The position numbers and the translations under genes are program-made. A stretch of 64,000 nt of DNA from Parasponia andersonii (lineage: Eukaryota; Streptophyta; Magnoliopsida; Rosales; Cannabaceae): assembly GCA_002914805.1 (NCBI GenBank), contig JXTB01000425.1, positions 257,366-321,365 on the forward strand, written 5' to 3'. A model generated the notes under the pieces. The model was not told the origin of the DNA. It saw only the letters and a program-made list of their open reading frames with translations, and ran no database searches. Shown one piece after another: positions 11,985 to 24,049 of the stretch (position 1 is its first letter; every line of letters begins with the position of its first letter).

Positions 11985-12860
11985 TTCTATATTGAACTAG
12001 TTCCTGGAGCTTAGCCAGTTTTTATTCCTACCTATCGCATGGCTTCTACGGAGATAGAAGAATTGAAAGAACAGTTAAATGATTTCATCTCCAAAGGCTT
12101 CATTCACAATAGCACTTCTCCTTGGGGTGCTCTTGTTTTGTTTGTGAAGAAAATTGATGGTTCGTTAAGGCTTTGTGGAGACTATAGGAAGTCGAATCAG
12201 TTGATAGTGACGAACAAGTATCCTTTGCGAAGGATAGATGAGTTGTTTGATCAACTTGGTGGTTCAAGATTCTTCTCCAAGTTTGATTTGAGATCCGGTT
12301 ATCTTCAGTTAAAGATAAGAGAGGATGATATACCTAAGAAAGCATTCAGAACTCGATATGGTTACTATGAATTTGTAGTGATACCATTTGGTTTAACAAA
12401 TTCTCCTATAGCCTTTATGGATCTCAAGAATCAAATTTTTAGGCCATTTTTGGATCATTTTGTGGTTATGTTCATTACGACATCCTGGTGTATTCCAAGA
12501 CTAGAGCAGAGCATGCCGAACATCTGGGAATAGTACCTAAAATCTTGAGAGATCATTAGTTATATGCCAAGAAATTGAAGTGAGACTTTTGGATGTTAGA
12601 AGTGAAATTCTTGGGGCATTGATTTCTCACGGAGGTATTTTAGTCGATCCTGCTAAGATAAAAGCTTTTCTAAAGTAAGAAAGACCGAGAAATATGACAA
12701 AGGTATAAAGTTTCCTCGGTTTGGTAGGCTACTACTATTATTTTGTGTAAGATTTCTCGAGAATTACTTTCCCTTTGACCAAGTTGACCAGGAAGGATGT
12801 CAGGTTTATTTAGGATAATAAAAGTAAAGAAGCTTTTGTGAGGTTGAAGCATAGTTTAAT
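11985..12860 (+). pseudogene. Reverse transcriptase of element 1, catalytic box frameshifted
   Basis: The open stretch 12039-12533 carries RT motifs in order: [79 protein letters not shown]. The next motif should be FIDDILVYS, but one base is missing after 12476, so the frame reads FITTSW and ends soon after. In the shifted frame [17 protein letters not shown] can still be read. Thumb and connection sequence (FLGHWFLTEV-like, then LVGYYYYFV-like) continues to about 12860 with more stops. The domain would have copied element RNA into DNA; here it is dead. Confidence 0.88.
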
Positions 12861-12879
12861 GACTGCAATAGTTCTTTCT

Positions 12880-13260
12880 ATTTCTAATAGTAACGAGCCT
12901 TATATGGTGTATATCGATACGTCAAAGATGGGTTTGGGATGTGTCTTGATACAGAATGGTCGAGTTATAGCTTTTGCTCTACATTAGTTGAAGTCACTTA
13001 AGAGGAACTATTCGACCAATAACCTAGAACTTGCAGCAGTGATCTTTGCACTGAAGATTTGAAGATGTTACTTATATGATGTGAAGTTCAATATTCTCCG
13101 ATCATAAGAGTTTGAAGTACCTCTTTACCCAGAAGGATCTGACTTGAGATAATGAAGATGGGTTAAGTATATAGAGGATTATGACTTCGACCTACAATAT
13201 TTTCCTAGTAAAGCAATGTTGTAGCTGATGCATTGAGTAGAAGATCTTATGGTGTATTAG
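12880..13260 (+). pseudogene. RNase H of element 1
   Basis: After the RT thumb the frame reads [31 protein letters not shown] from about 12887, followed by NNLELAAVIFALKI and a remnant of the [12 protein letters not shown] segment near 13105-13140. This is the order of the gypsy RNase H domain ([14 protein letters not shown]..., ELAAVVFALK, DHKSLKY). The YTDAS motif has become YIDTS; the Asp remains. Stops and frameshifts break it. Confidence 0.75.
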
Positions 13261-13479
13261 CTGCACTGGTGTTTGAAGATTAGAAGAACTCAATTGCGAT
13301 TGGTGACTACAACTAATAGTACTTTAAGAATGAAGGAGTTGCTTGTCTGAGCAATATTATGACTTCACCATCACTTCTCTAGACTGTTCAATAGACACCT
13401 GGCTAGACCGGGAGTTGAGGATAATCTGGAACTCGCTTCAAAATGGTGAATAGTTAGATAGTTGGACCACCAACAGAGA

Positions 13480-14340
13480 GGGGTTCTTACTCTTTAATAG
13501 GAAGTTAGTTATAGCTAATAATTCTATTCTTCGAGAAATTATTCTAACTAAGGCTCACAAATCAAGGTTCATAGTACATCCTGGTAGTACTAAGATGTAC
13601 CAAGACTTGAAGAGAATATTAGTGGAAAGAGATGAAGAAGAATGTGGCTACCTTCGTAGCTAAGTGTTTGAATTGTCAACAAGTCAAGGATGAACACCAG
13701 AGGCCAGTTGGGTTACTTCATCTGTTATCTATTCTAGAATGGAAGTGGTATAAGATCATGATGGACTTCGTGACTAGTTTGCCGAAGACTTGAGAAAGAA
13801 TGATACAGTTTAGGTGATAGTAGATCAGTTGACGAAGAGTACTCACTTTATATCGATTAAGATTGACAACTCACTTGTTAAGATCAGTAAACTATATGTG
13901 AAGAACATCGTACGCTTGCATGGTATGCCTTCAAGCATAGTTAACAGAGTCTCAAGGTTTACTTCTAAGTTCTAGAAAGCCTTACAGAGAGCTTTTGGTA
14001 CGTAGTTAAATATCAGTATAGTTCACTATCCTAAGACAGATTGTCAATCTGAAAAGACTATTTCGATTCTTAAGGACATGCTATGTTGTTGTATACTGGA
14101 TTTTGGTGGGAACTAGATTGATCATTTTTCTTTGGTGGAATTTACTTCCAATAATAGTTACTAGATTAGTGACAATGTGGCTACATATGAGGTACTATAT
14201 AGAACATCGTGTAGATCGCCTTTGTATTGGGTAGAACCTGAAGAGCATATTACTCTTGGACCTGAATTGATTTAGGAGACTACTAAAAAGATCAAAGACA
14301 TCCAAGAGAGACTCAAGGAGATTTAGAGTCATCAAAAGAG
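13480..14340 (+). pseudogene. Integrase of element 1
   Basis: The HHCC zinc-binding region can be read around 13550-13690 (AHKSRFIVHPGSTKMYQDLKR, then CLNCQQVKDEHQRP) across a frameshift. The catalytic core follows: MDFVTSLPKT near 13760, THFISIKIDNS, IVRLHGMPSSIV, RFTSKF, and DCQSEKTISILKDML near 14040. The first Asp and the final Glu of the D,D-35-E triad are recognisable. The segment where the second Asp is expected (family SDRDPRF) reads NRVSRF, so that catalytic residue is lost. Many stops. Confidence 0.8.
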
Positions 14341-14389
14341 TTATACAGATCCTAAGAGGCATAAGGTAAAGTTCAATATTGGTGATTCC

Positions 14390-14815
14390 ATATTCATGAA
14401 AGTGACCCCAAGGCATAATGTTACCAGATTTGGAGTGAAAGGTAAGCTTGCTCCAAGGCCTATTGGTCCCTTTGAGATCACTGAGAGAATTCGATCAGTA
14501 GCGTATCGCTTGAATCTAGCTGTACAGTTAGGCCATGTGCATGATGTATTCCATGTGTCAATGTTGAAGAAGTATATAGCAGACCTATCTCATGTTATTC
14601 AGTACATGAATATATCGATCCAAAAAGACGTGTCCCATGAAGAACAGCCTGTTCGTTTATAGCAAGAGAGTTGAAGCTTCTTCGCAATAGAGAGATTCCA
14701 CTTATTAAGGTACTTTGGAAACATCGTAAGGAAGACGAGGCTACTTGAAAACTTGAGACGAGGATGTACAAAAAATACCATTATTTGTTTAACTTCCAGT
14801 TAGAAGTAGTATTAT
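14390..14815 (+). pseudogene. C-terminal integrase/chromodomain-like region of element 1
   Basis: The open frame 14396-14662 reads [19 protein letters not shown], then [33 protein letters not shown] and [13 protein letters not shown]. This is the GPY/F-type tail of plant chromovirus integrases (family KGKLSPRYIGPFEIL...[17 protein letters not shown]). A stop at about 14660 precedes a degraded tail (frameshifted IERFHLLRYFGN) where a chromodomain-like module would follow. The tail is thought to steer integration in chromoviruses. Confidence 0.8.
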
Positions 14816-14860
14816 GAAGTAAATCTTAACTTGTAATTTAATTCGAGATGAAATTCCTAT

Positions 14861-14874
14861 AAGGAAGGGGAAAA
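14861..14874 (+). other. Polypurine tract of element 1
   Basis: AAGGAAGGGGAAAA lies immediately before the 3' LTR, the expected place and composition for the plus-strand primer. Confidence 0.8.
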
Positions 14875-15074
14875 TGTGAAATCCCAGATTTTTTAAGGGG
14901 TATTTTGGTCATTTTATTAATTTTCAGATTAAGTAATAGAGGGACTAAGTTGCAAAATTTTCACGAAGTGGGGACTAAATTGTAATATTTTGAAGGACTA
15001 TAGTGAGAGGATTTTGAAAAATAGGGGACTATTAAAAATTACATAGTCTCCATTACTAAGGCGATGTGACCCTC

Positions 15075-15114
<40 letters not shown>

Positions 15115-17079
15115 ATCCCGATGCATCTGTCTTTATCTCTCTCTCTCTCTCTGTTCTCTCGCGTCTCGACCGAAAGAGACGCAAGCCATCACAACTCGCC
15201 CCAGCTATTGTCTGGCTAGCTAGACCAGCAGTAAAGCTTCGTCGCAGCTCCACACACTTGCACCGCCGTCCCTGAGGTTGCTGGAGGTCGACACAGTCGC
15301 TGGAGATGCCAAAAAGCTTTGCAAGTGTTTTTGATTGCCAACGACTTTTTCAGCCAATATTTGACCTCAAATTGAGCTCGTTGGAATCATCTCATCGCAA
15401 GTATTATCAAAGTATATATTTAACGATCTCATTTGTCCCGGTTTGAAAGTTGCCCTTTTTGAGTTATTTAAGCTTGACTTTGACCATTTGATCCTATTGT
15501 TAGATTGTGTTTTTTTATGTCATTTTTGAAATGTACTTGGAAAATGGAAAAGACTAATATATATATATATACATATATTGAATATATTCGGTGACTGATA
15601 CGAAAAATAAAATTGGACGACTAATAATTTGCCTTGCCTCATTTTGCATGCCACTAGTCTGATTTCGGCCCAGACCCGAATTAGACAAATAATATGTCTA
15701 ACTTACTAATTTTGGGTGCTATGAATTCTGTAAAGAGGTCCGTTTATGGATTTGAAGCTTGGTTGAGAAGTTGATTTTTTATAAGAGAAAGATCGAGGGC
15801 TTGGAATTGGTTCCCAACCTTCCAAGCGATCGTTTAAAGATACCTTAAGGATCTAATAGTATGGTATCACTATTCTAGTGAGGTAAGGATCCAGTTACCT
15901 CCATTTAATATCGTTTATGAATAAAACTTATTTTTTGTAATATATAATAATAAACATGACTTTAAAACTATTTGAATATTTGTGATGGAATTTGATTGTA
16001 TGATATATATTGTATTTCTCCGGAAATTTTTTGAGTGCAAGTTATTTTTTGGTAAATAAACAATAGGGCCGTTATGCTGCCTGTTTTTCTATAAAACCTA
16101 ATATGCTTATTTTATTGAAAAACCAGAGCACGATAATTTTCACACTTCATTTCTATATTGCACATGTCATAGGATTATACATGAGCACTGTGTTAGAATC
16201 GTGGGTTTAAGTATGGCACTACTTGCCCCATCATCAGTGAAGAGTCTATAAACCTGCGAGGATTTATTTTTTCTCATTACCTCCTTATTTGGTAGACGTA
16301 GGTAATTAGTTATCCCTCTAAGTTTGGTAGGTGATATTTGGGTATTCCCTCCAAGTATGGACTTAGGTGTTAGGTAGGCTGTTAGATACACTTAGTACTA
16401 TTATCCTAGGTTTCCACAAATGAGAGGATGAGAACTCATAGGTATGGATTAATTTGTATCATGTGCATGTGAATTGGATGGTTTTACTTTATTTATACAT
16501 ATACATATGAATTTTTAGTTTTAGACATATATATATATATACATATTAGATCTAAACTAACTATACATAAACTTTCTATTACTAAATATTTTCCATCGAG
16601 GTAACTATTTTTCTATTAGGCATTTCATGCTCACCCCTTACCTTCCTTTCTTAGGTGGTGTTCAGTACGACCTTAGTGATCAAGAGGATTAAAAGGTCAT
16701 CTATGATTGTAGTTCGTCATCTTGGTAATGCTAGAAACTTAATGCTGTAGTGTTTGGATCTTTTAGCATTGAACTAAGATTACTAATTTTTGTTATGTCT
16801 GTGAACTTATATATATCATTATGGTATTTAATATTTATTGTAGATGATGATGATGCTTGAACTCTATTTTAAACTACGTTTTTCAATTACTATTTGATCT
16901 ATGTTTAATAGTATATACAAACTGTGGAAGAAGTTCAAGGAATAAAATTCTAAATATTTTATTTAAATGAATTGTTTTATAAAATTGAAACTTTTAAGAC
17001 CTTTTTCAAATATATCAAGGTTTTTCTCATCTTAGTGAAATTTTCTTTCTACTACCGGCCTGGATTTTGGATCGTGACA
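14875..17079 (+). repeat. 3' LTR of element 1
   Basis: A 2205-bp LTR starting TGTGAAATCCC and ending CGTGACA, with intact TG...CA ends. It aligns with the 5' LTR. A long (CT)n tract at 15078-15112 and a second near 15137 sit where every LTR of this family has CT/GA-rich sequence. The G-box seen in the other two plus-strand copies is degraded here to GCGATGTGACCC (about 15061-15072). Confidence 0.9.
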
Positions 17080-17084
17080 GTTCC

Positions 17085-17613
17085 AAACTATCAATCTTTT
17101 TGTCAAGCTATGTTAGACACTACTTCTTTCTTTGACAAATTATTTTTCTCTTTTCTAATAAGTGATAACTTATAATTTGGAATAGTATAATATTGACTTT
17201 CTAATCTAAAAGATGTGAACATTTAGAACTATTGAGCCGGTCTGATATTCCATCTATCATAAGATCAGTGGGGCCATAAATGATTTGTGTTTTGTTAAAT
17301 GGATGATACATAAAGCAATATCCATTTTTGGACCTCACCACATTACAAAATTTTGTTTGGCAATGCTATAGGCACAAATGGTATCTAATACTATATGACA
17401 TGTCACTCTGTTGTTATTAGGTGATTCTAGTTAATATACATAGTCATCCTATAATGGGCCCATCGAAAGTTTAATTATAATTACTCAGTAACAAATTGAC
17501 ATATCATACGGTATTGAATACCATATAGTATCTCATTATCACATTACTCATTTCATTAAATATTTCCACTTTACTGAATATTTTTACTCTCTCTCTATGA
17601 AGATTAGTGATTT

Positions 17614-17649
<36 letters not shown>

Positions 17650-19773
17650 CTTCAAAGTATCATTAAATGTTTCAACTTTCTAGACCGCCATTCTTTAGGG
17701 GAGAAATAAAAAAATAGCACCAGCCATGTATTTTATTTCAGTTCCAAATATTTGAATGAGTTTTCAACAAAACATACTAAAATTATGACACATGTCATTT
17801 TACCCATGTTTGCTTGAGTGACAATTTTAGTGGTGTAAAGGGGCAAAATTAAAAACTTTTAATGGTTTAAAACGCATATTGAAACATTCTATATAAGAGG
17901 GCCAAAGCATAAAATAAACCCTTTATATTTAGTAATTCCATGTACATTAAATTTCCGCAGCTTGTTATCCTGTACTGAATTCTAATATTGATGGTCACTC
18001 CCATATCGCAACCACTTGATATCTTTTACTAATTGTTATGAACTAGTCCCATATACGTACTTTTCCTGAATTTCTTTTATCAAGTTATACATTTCCAATG
18101 GACATTTATCTTTCGTTTTTGTAAAGCTCTTGGAAGATTACAAGCCAGTTTGTCAAAGAGTGTTCAATGGGGATCAGAATTTGACTTCTAAAAATAAAAA
18201 TAAAAATCTCTTCTTTAATACCCTGAGTGACCCTGCAGGCCTTTAGGAGACCACCACCCACTTATATACAAAAGCATAGGAGGGATCCTATCAAAACCCA
18301 CTTTGATCTTACATCCTTTGACCTCCACCAATTAGGGCAACCATGCCATCATTATATGGCCAGAATTCCTTCTTTTAGTGGGTATGATCAGATTTCTCTC
18401 TCTCTGATGGCCATCTTTTTTGGCTCCCTAACATTTTGTTTTTAATTGATGGGTTGTCTTCCTACAATTCTTAGACTCATCTTATGAGCCACAAAATTTG
18501 TATTAGAAAATCCAACTTTCTAGGGTTTTTCTAAGTGTTACAACTTTCAAAGTAATTACTAATTAAAGATATACCTTTCATATATATAATTTTCAACCAC
18601 AAGCTAGCTGATCAATAATGGAGAGATGAAAAGCACACAACATGGGTTTTTGAGTGGGGGCTCAATCAGGTCCCACTGATTTTTTTTTCGTTTTTAAACT
18701 TTCCTTTGAAAGGATTCCCATGCAAAAATTGTTACCATGTCCAATTTGTTAATCAATAGCAGGGTTTTCCCAAAAAAAAAAATAAAAAGTGTACACTTTA
18801 TACGAGATTTTGCCTGAACATGTGATCGAAATCTTTACTATCTTGAATGGAAAGGCTGTCTCCAACATCTGTTATAAAGCCTTTTGCTTTTCAAAAATAT
18901 CCTTTGCTTTTGCACCAATGAATCGAGTTACGTTTTATTTCAGACTCTCATTAAAAACCAGAGTTGGCAATTCAAATATGGGCAAAGTAGTTATGCCTAC
19001 ATCTTTTAAAATCCTCAACTTTCTCATTATTAAAGTAGTGAACGACATATAAAGTGTTTTCTTTAATATGTGAAAGAGGTATATCCTGAATATTCAGGAA
19101 ATAAAAACAAAAAACAGAAGTAGTGAAAAAAGCCTTTCGATGTAATCGGTAATCCTCTTTAGATAAAAACAGGGACATGGTTCCCTTCATGTAAAATAAC
19201 TTCTTTGAAAAACAAAAATCAAGAGCGTATACATATATGTTTGTACTAAACTAACATATACAAATAGACACAAATTAGTTGGTGTTACTTTATATTACAA
19301 CACCACTTTTTCTTTTTTAAAGGGACAACATTTACATTAATTATGTATAAACTACTATATATCTTATTTTTCTATTGAACATATTAAATTTTCTATGAAA
19401 TATAGAAACTCTTTGAAGTCCAAATCAATTTGTAAAATTAACTATAAATTCATTTTTTAGGAGCAAAACCCTCTGAATATTAGAGAGTTTGAGGTTTATC
19501 ACACCTAATTGTAATAGAAGCCTCATGTACTGGCATGGAATCGAAAGACATAGCTGGTAAATCAAATATTAACCTACATTCTCCACTAATTTGGCATTTA
19601 TTTTTAACACAAAAATATATGTTTATTTCTCAAATATAAAAACAGCTTATAATAATCATGAAATTTACATGTTTAAAAATAAATCACTAACTAAATAACG
19701 TAATCCATATTATTGAAAGAAAAATTGATCATTCTTTATTAATAAGTTGAAAATTAAACCCTTATGTTAGTAT
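17085..19773. other. Intergenic DNA, no gene recognised
   Basis: AT-rich sequence with a (TA)n run at 17619-17646 and no protein motif in any frame. The 72-codon open frame at 18227-18445 has no recognisable domain and is not called. Confidence 0.6.
17619..17646. repeat. (TA)n microsatellite
   Basis: Uninterrupted TA units following a short CT-rich stretch. Confidence 0.95.
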
Positions 19774-19776
19774 TAA

Positions 19777-20570
19777 CACTACAAAAAATGGACCATATTG
19801 CCACGACATCTATTACCGAGATCAAATATCGTGGCAATAAAGTCCACATATTGCCGCGACATGAACATGTCGCGGCAATATAATGCGGAGAAAATATAAC
19901 TATAACACGAAACTAAAAAGTGGTATTATTTTATATATTGTGGCAACATAGTCGTGACGATTAGCTTTATGTTTACTACTATATTATACGTTTTTGAACT
20001 AGTTACTACTATATTTTATTTTTGTACGACTTTGAATATTTATAAACATGTTAATCAATGTTATTAATGTTTTTTACTATTTTAATATTATTTATAGTTA
20101 ATTTACTTTGTTTTTTAAAAATCATAATTCCAAATAATTTGATTAATTAATCTTTTAAGTTAAAAAACAAATACTACTTATTAAATTTTTTTTAAAAAAA
20201 CAATTAACCTCTTTTGCGGCCATAGCAAACACTACTACCGCGACAAATTTCATTGCAATAGAACATCTTATTGCCGCAACAAATGTCGTTGCAATAGGAT
20301 ATCCTATTGCTGCAATGAATGTCGTTGGAATAGCTATTTTAAAATATTTTTTAATTTTTTAAAATTACAAAATATGTCATTGCAATAATTGAGATTATAT
20401 TGTGACGACAAGACAATGTCGTTGCAATAGAGTTCTATAGCAACGAGGCTATTACCACAAGTTATTGTCGCGACATTATCGCGCTAATAGGATATTCAGA
20501 GAAATAGCAACGGCATAACTGACTATTGCGACGATATATGTCGCGGTAATATCCGTTATTTCCTGTAGTT
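19777..20570. mobile_element. Non-autonomous CACTA-like (En/Spm type) element
   Basis: The left end is CACTACAAAAAATGG, and the right end, read on the other strand, is AACTACAGGAAATAAC, matching the CACTACAA-type termini of plant CACTA transposons with the outermost base decayed. Both subterminal regions are crowded with variants of TATTGCCGCGACAT in direct and inverted orientation, as expected for transposase-binding subterminal repeats. About 0.8 kb long with no transposase frame, so non-autonomous. The left 3-bp flank is TAA; on the right TAA can be read at 20570-20572 if the element ends at 20569, so the duplication is ambiguous by one base. Confidence 0.72.
19848..19881. repeat. Perfect 16-bp inverted repeat in the CACTA-like element
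   Basis: ATATTGCCGCGACATG at 19848-19863 is followed after 2 bases by its exact reverse complement at 19866-19881. It is the best-preserved pair of the subterminal motif, and by far the most GC-rich spot nearby. Confidence 0.95.
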
Positions 20571-21834
20571 AAAGCAGAACCCAATTACTCAAGAGATCAT
20601 AATATAATTAAATGTGCATAATATAACTATAAATTATTAATATATATATAAATATATATTTGAATCATTAATATAATCTGAAAATAAGTCAAAAAAATCT
20701 TATTTGACTACTTAAAATTGATGGAAGAGTTGTGACAACTAACGCTAATCAGTGACCAACGGAAAATGGCAGTCAAGGGAGAGACAAGTGCTAGTCAATG
20801 ATCAACAGAAGCCACTAAAAAAATCCCAAAACCTTCTTCGTTTTCTATAAGCTTCTTAATTCTATGAATTAAAAAAAAAGGGGGGGAAGAAGAAATATTC
20901 TTGACGAAGCCATTCGAAATACCAATTATGCCATTTTATTTAATACCAAGTGAAGTTTTTGTTACAATAGGTGTAGCACAATCCTCAAAATCAGAGAATT
21001 TTACTCCAAAAAAATGATTTCATGATTAATTTTACTAAATTAGTTGAACTTCAAGAAATTTTGTATTAAGTAGCCGAATCAGTATATATAGGACAAGTCT
21101 CAAACGAGACTATTTTATCCTTAGTCTAAAGGATTTTAACATGAATTCTACGGGTACTATTATATATCATTTTTTTCAACTTGAATAGAGGAGTGAACAT
21201 ATTATCTGAAAATTGCGTAATTTTTTGTGCCGGAAAATTATGTGACGCTTTCTTTTCACAAGAACAGGGCTCCTAATTCAGAAATCAACTTTCCTATTAA
21301 CTCATATATAGCCAGCAACTTGGGATAAATATTTTTGAGAAACAATTATAAGTAGGTCAGAAAGCTGTAGCTAGCTGATGAGCTTGTTCGCATTTATAGA
21401 GATCTAGACGTATTGATATTCTACAAAGAAAGCCTAGAAAAAGGCTGCCATTTCTACTTTTAAAAGTCAATACTTAATATTGAGGTGACAAAATTAGCCC
21501 CCGTCTCAGATCGGATTGGTTGGAGTTGGTGCAGTGAATCTCCAGTTAAATTAATTACTACATAACGATTTTAAGGTTCATGACCAATTCAGAGATATAT
21601 ATACTACTACTCCCCAGCTGAAAAAGCTTTCTGAAAACTTTTACTTCAAGAGTTGTCCATGGCATAGACGTTACTATACATTATTATTATATATAAAGCA
21701 CAGAATTTTGTAATATTGTCATAAAACACATGCATGCAACAATGTCAGAAGTTATGTTTCCACGTAAAGTTCTCATAAGTAGTTGAGACATATTATCAAT
21801 TCTTACTTTCTCTTTGAATTGACCATTGAACAAG

Positions 21835-22080
21835 TGGATTAGTGATAGCACTGTTATTTTGGGTGTTGGAAGTCGTGGGTTCGATCTTGAATAGCACGTT
21901 TTGGGGTCTTAGATACGAAAGAGACTCATGCTAATCCAGTATTTCTATCACAAATTTTAAGTTTTAAGCTATTGTTCTCACTAGTTATTCGGATGAGATT
22001 CAGGAGAATCACTTCATCGTCTAGTGGTGGCGACTAGTCCGTAAAATCTTGATGAACATTCTTGAACAGAATTAAAACTT
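21835..22080 (+). mobile_element. Weak candidate tRNA-derived SINE
   Basis: GGGTTCGATCTTG near 21877-21889 resembles a pol III B box (GGTTCGANNCC). TGGATTAGTGATAGC about 40 bases upstream resembles an A box with mismatches. The downstream body has no coding capacity. No A-rich tail or clear target duplication was identified, so this may equally be unique sequence. Confidence 0.25.
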
Positions 22081-22613
22081 TTCTGATCATATCCAAAAAA
22101 GATAACCATGTTGGTAGCCTCCTTTTTCCTTTTTTTTTGGTCAAAAAAAAAAAACTCTCTCTTTGAATCGAATTAAGAATTTCACTTCAATTAAGAAATG
22201 CACGAAACTCTCTATCTATATAGGGCTGTGAATAAGGCAGCGCAAGGTTGAGAAGTCCAAGTCATTTTTGTAGTAGTTGATTTAATGATACTTAGGTCAA
22301 TTAAATAAGGTTCAAACTTTAAATGGATTTTGTTAATAAATTTAAAGTGGCTCTGTTGTTATCCTCTTTTTTTCTCTTCTCACCTCTCTTTCATATATGT
22401 CCCTTCTAAAATTTAAAATTATAATATTTTTTTTAACACACCTATATTAAAAGTTTCTCATTCTAAAAGTAGTCATCAATCAAAAATTCAAACGAAATTT
22501 CTTTTCTCACCTATTTTGAAAATACGTCATTCTTTTACCTTTTTCTTCCTTAACCTTTTCCTTTGATCATTCTAATAATGAAGATATTTTAATAATAGTT
22601 CTTAGAGTTCTTT

Positions 22614-22813
22614 AAAATTGGAGAGAGTTAGAGTTTTTGATTCATTTTTAGGATTCTTGAGATTTAGAAATAGTTAGAGGTCTTGAATTATTTATTTTGG
22701 TTTTTTGAAAATTAGAGAGAGGGAGAGTTGGAGTTTCTAAATCATTTTTACAGTTTTTGAGAATTAAAGAAAGAGAATTAAAATTTTTGAATTATCTATT
22801 AGAGTTTTTATAA
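22614..22813. repeat. Degenerate ~50-nt tandem repeat, about four units
   Basis: Four successive units of 46-54 nt share the order AAAATTRGAGAG, a GTT(A/G)GAGTTTTTG-like core, ATTCATTTTT, then TTTTTGAG. Examples start at about 22614, 22666, 22712 and 22765. Unit identity is low and boundaries approximate. Confidence 0.45.
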
Positions 22814-24049
22814 GAAAAAGATAGACACCCATCATAGAACACCGTCTTATAATTCCTATATGTTAATTCATAAGTTGGAACTTTTTTTTTTTTTTGAGTA
22901 AATAAGTTGGATTATTTAATAAGGTTATATAGCATGTAAATAGTCCAATAGTCCTGCATATATTAATACTTGCAAACCCGTGCGATGGGAAATCCAAAAC
23001 GCACAATATATATTTACACACAAGTGTAAGTCCTATAGTGCAGAACCAATCTCTACCGGCCGAGTTGTAAGTTCTACAAAAGAAATTACTATGAAAGATG
23101 GTCTCAACAAAGACGGATCCCAATAATAGTGTCACACATCATTTTGTTATTAAAATATTTTTCTGGAGGTTCTTTCATGGAATAATTTTCACTTATTCAT
23201 TGATCAAATTGCCAAATTAACTATAGATTTTGGACTTTGATGTAAAAATTACATTTCGTACCACCCTAGCTTGAACAAAATTGCTAAATGACACTATAAT
23301 TGTTAGAAGTATATTGTTGTCAAATATGTATCCATATACATAGATCACTCCAATGAGTCTTGCTAAGGGATATTTTTATGCTGTGCTTCATCTTGCACAA
23401 TTGACTAATACTCTTGTATGGGTTAGTAGTAATGCTTCGCGTGTAAAAAAGTTTTCACTCCGAAAAAAACCAAAAAAAAAAATAGCATCTTACATTTTTA
23501 GTGATGATTAATTTTTTAGAGATTTAGGACGAATTGTCATGGCTAAAATACTTTTTTTCTTGTAGTTTCTCAACACAATTCATTATTTATGTCATGATTA
23601 TTTATAGTATAAGAGGAGTACATTAGAAACATTACTCTTAACATGTTAACTCCATCGAGATCTGTCGAATTCTAATCGTATAAAAATGATTGTTGTCGTC
23701 TATATATATCAGACGGAGAAAATTGTTAATACTCCTCTTAGTAATGTACGTAAATTTCAAAATTTTATATTGACAGATGTGTAAGCCATATTCAAAGCCG
23801 TTTGATAGTTATTGATTCACACTAATCATAGCTTTAATAAGAAAAATATGTCAATTTTATATCATCAGTGTTGTCGATGAATATATGCACGCAGATTTTG
23901 TGTGGTAATATTTAGCTTATCCTTTTTCCTTTTATTATTTTTTTTTTTTATAACGAGGGAAAGGGGTTTGGTAAGGCAAGTGAATAAGGTGTTAATGATT
24001 CCAAATGATTTGACAAGACGAGAGAGTGCATGTGATATGAGGGGTAATG

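Larger units (their letters stand above)
7983..17079 (+). mobile_element. Full-length, inactivated Ty3/gypsy chromovirus-type retrotransposon (element 1)
   Basis: A 9.1-kb element with LTRs at 7983-10079 and 14875-17079, a primer-binding site just inside the 5' LTR, gag, protease, RT, RNase H, integrase and a C-terminal domain in that order, and a polypurine tract before the 3' LTR. It is flanked by ATTCC (7978-7982) and GTTCC (17080-17084), a 4/5 match to a 5-bp target duplication. Integrase after RNase H defines Ty3/gypsy. The C-terminal block ([23 protein letters not shown]) and ~2.1-kb LTRs suggest the Del/Tekay lineage. Every domain carries stops or frameshifts, and the LTRs differ at roughly one base in seven in the part I compared, so it is old. 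Confidence 0.9.
20573..24040. other. Intergenic DNA with minor repeats
   Basis: No coding motif in either strand. Contains a weak SINE candidate (21835-22080), a degenerate tandem array (22614-22813) and homopolymer tracts (for example T-rich near 22870 and 23940). Short open frames at 22863-23135 and 23865-24188 show no domain. Confidence 0.6.

Noticed and set aside
15066-15275. 69-codon open frame beginning with Ser-Leu repeats
   Set aside because: It is a translation of the (CT)n tract in the 3' LTR of element 1.
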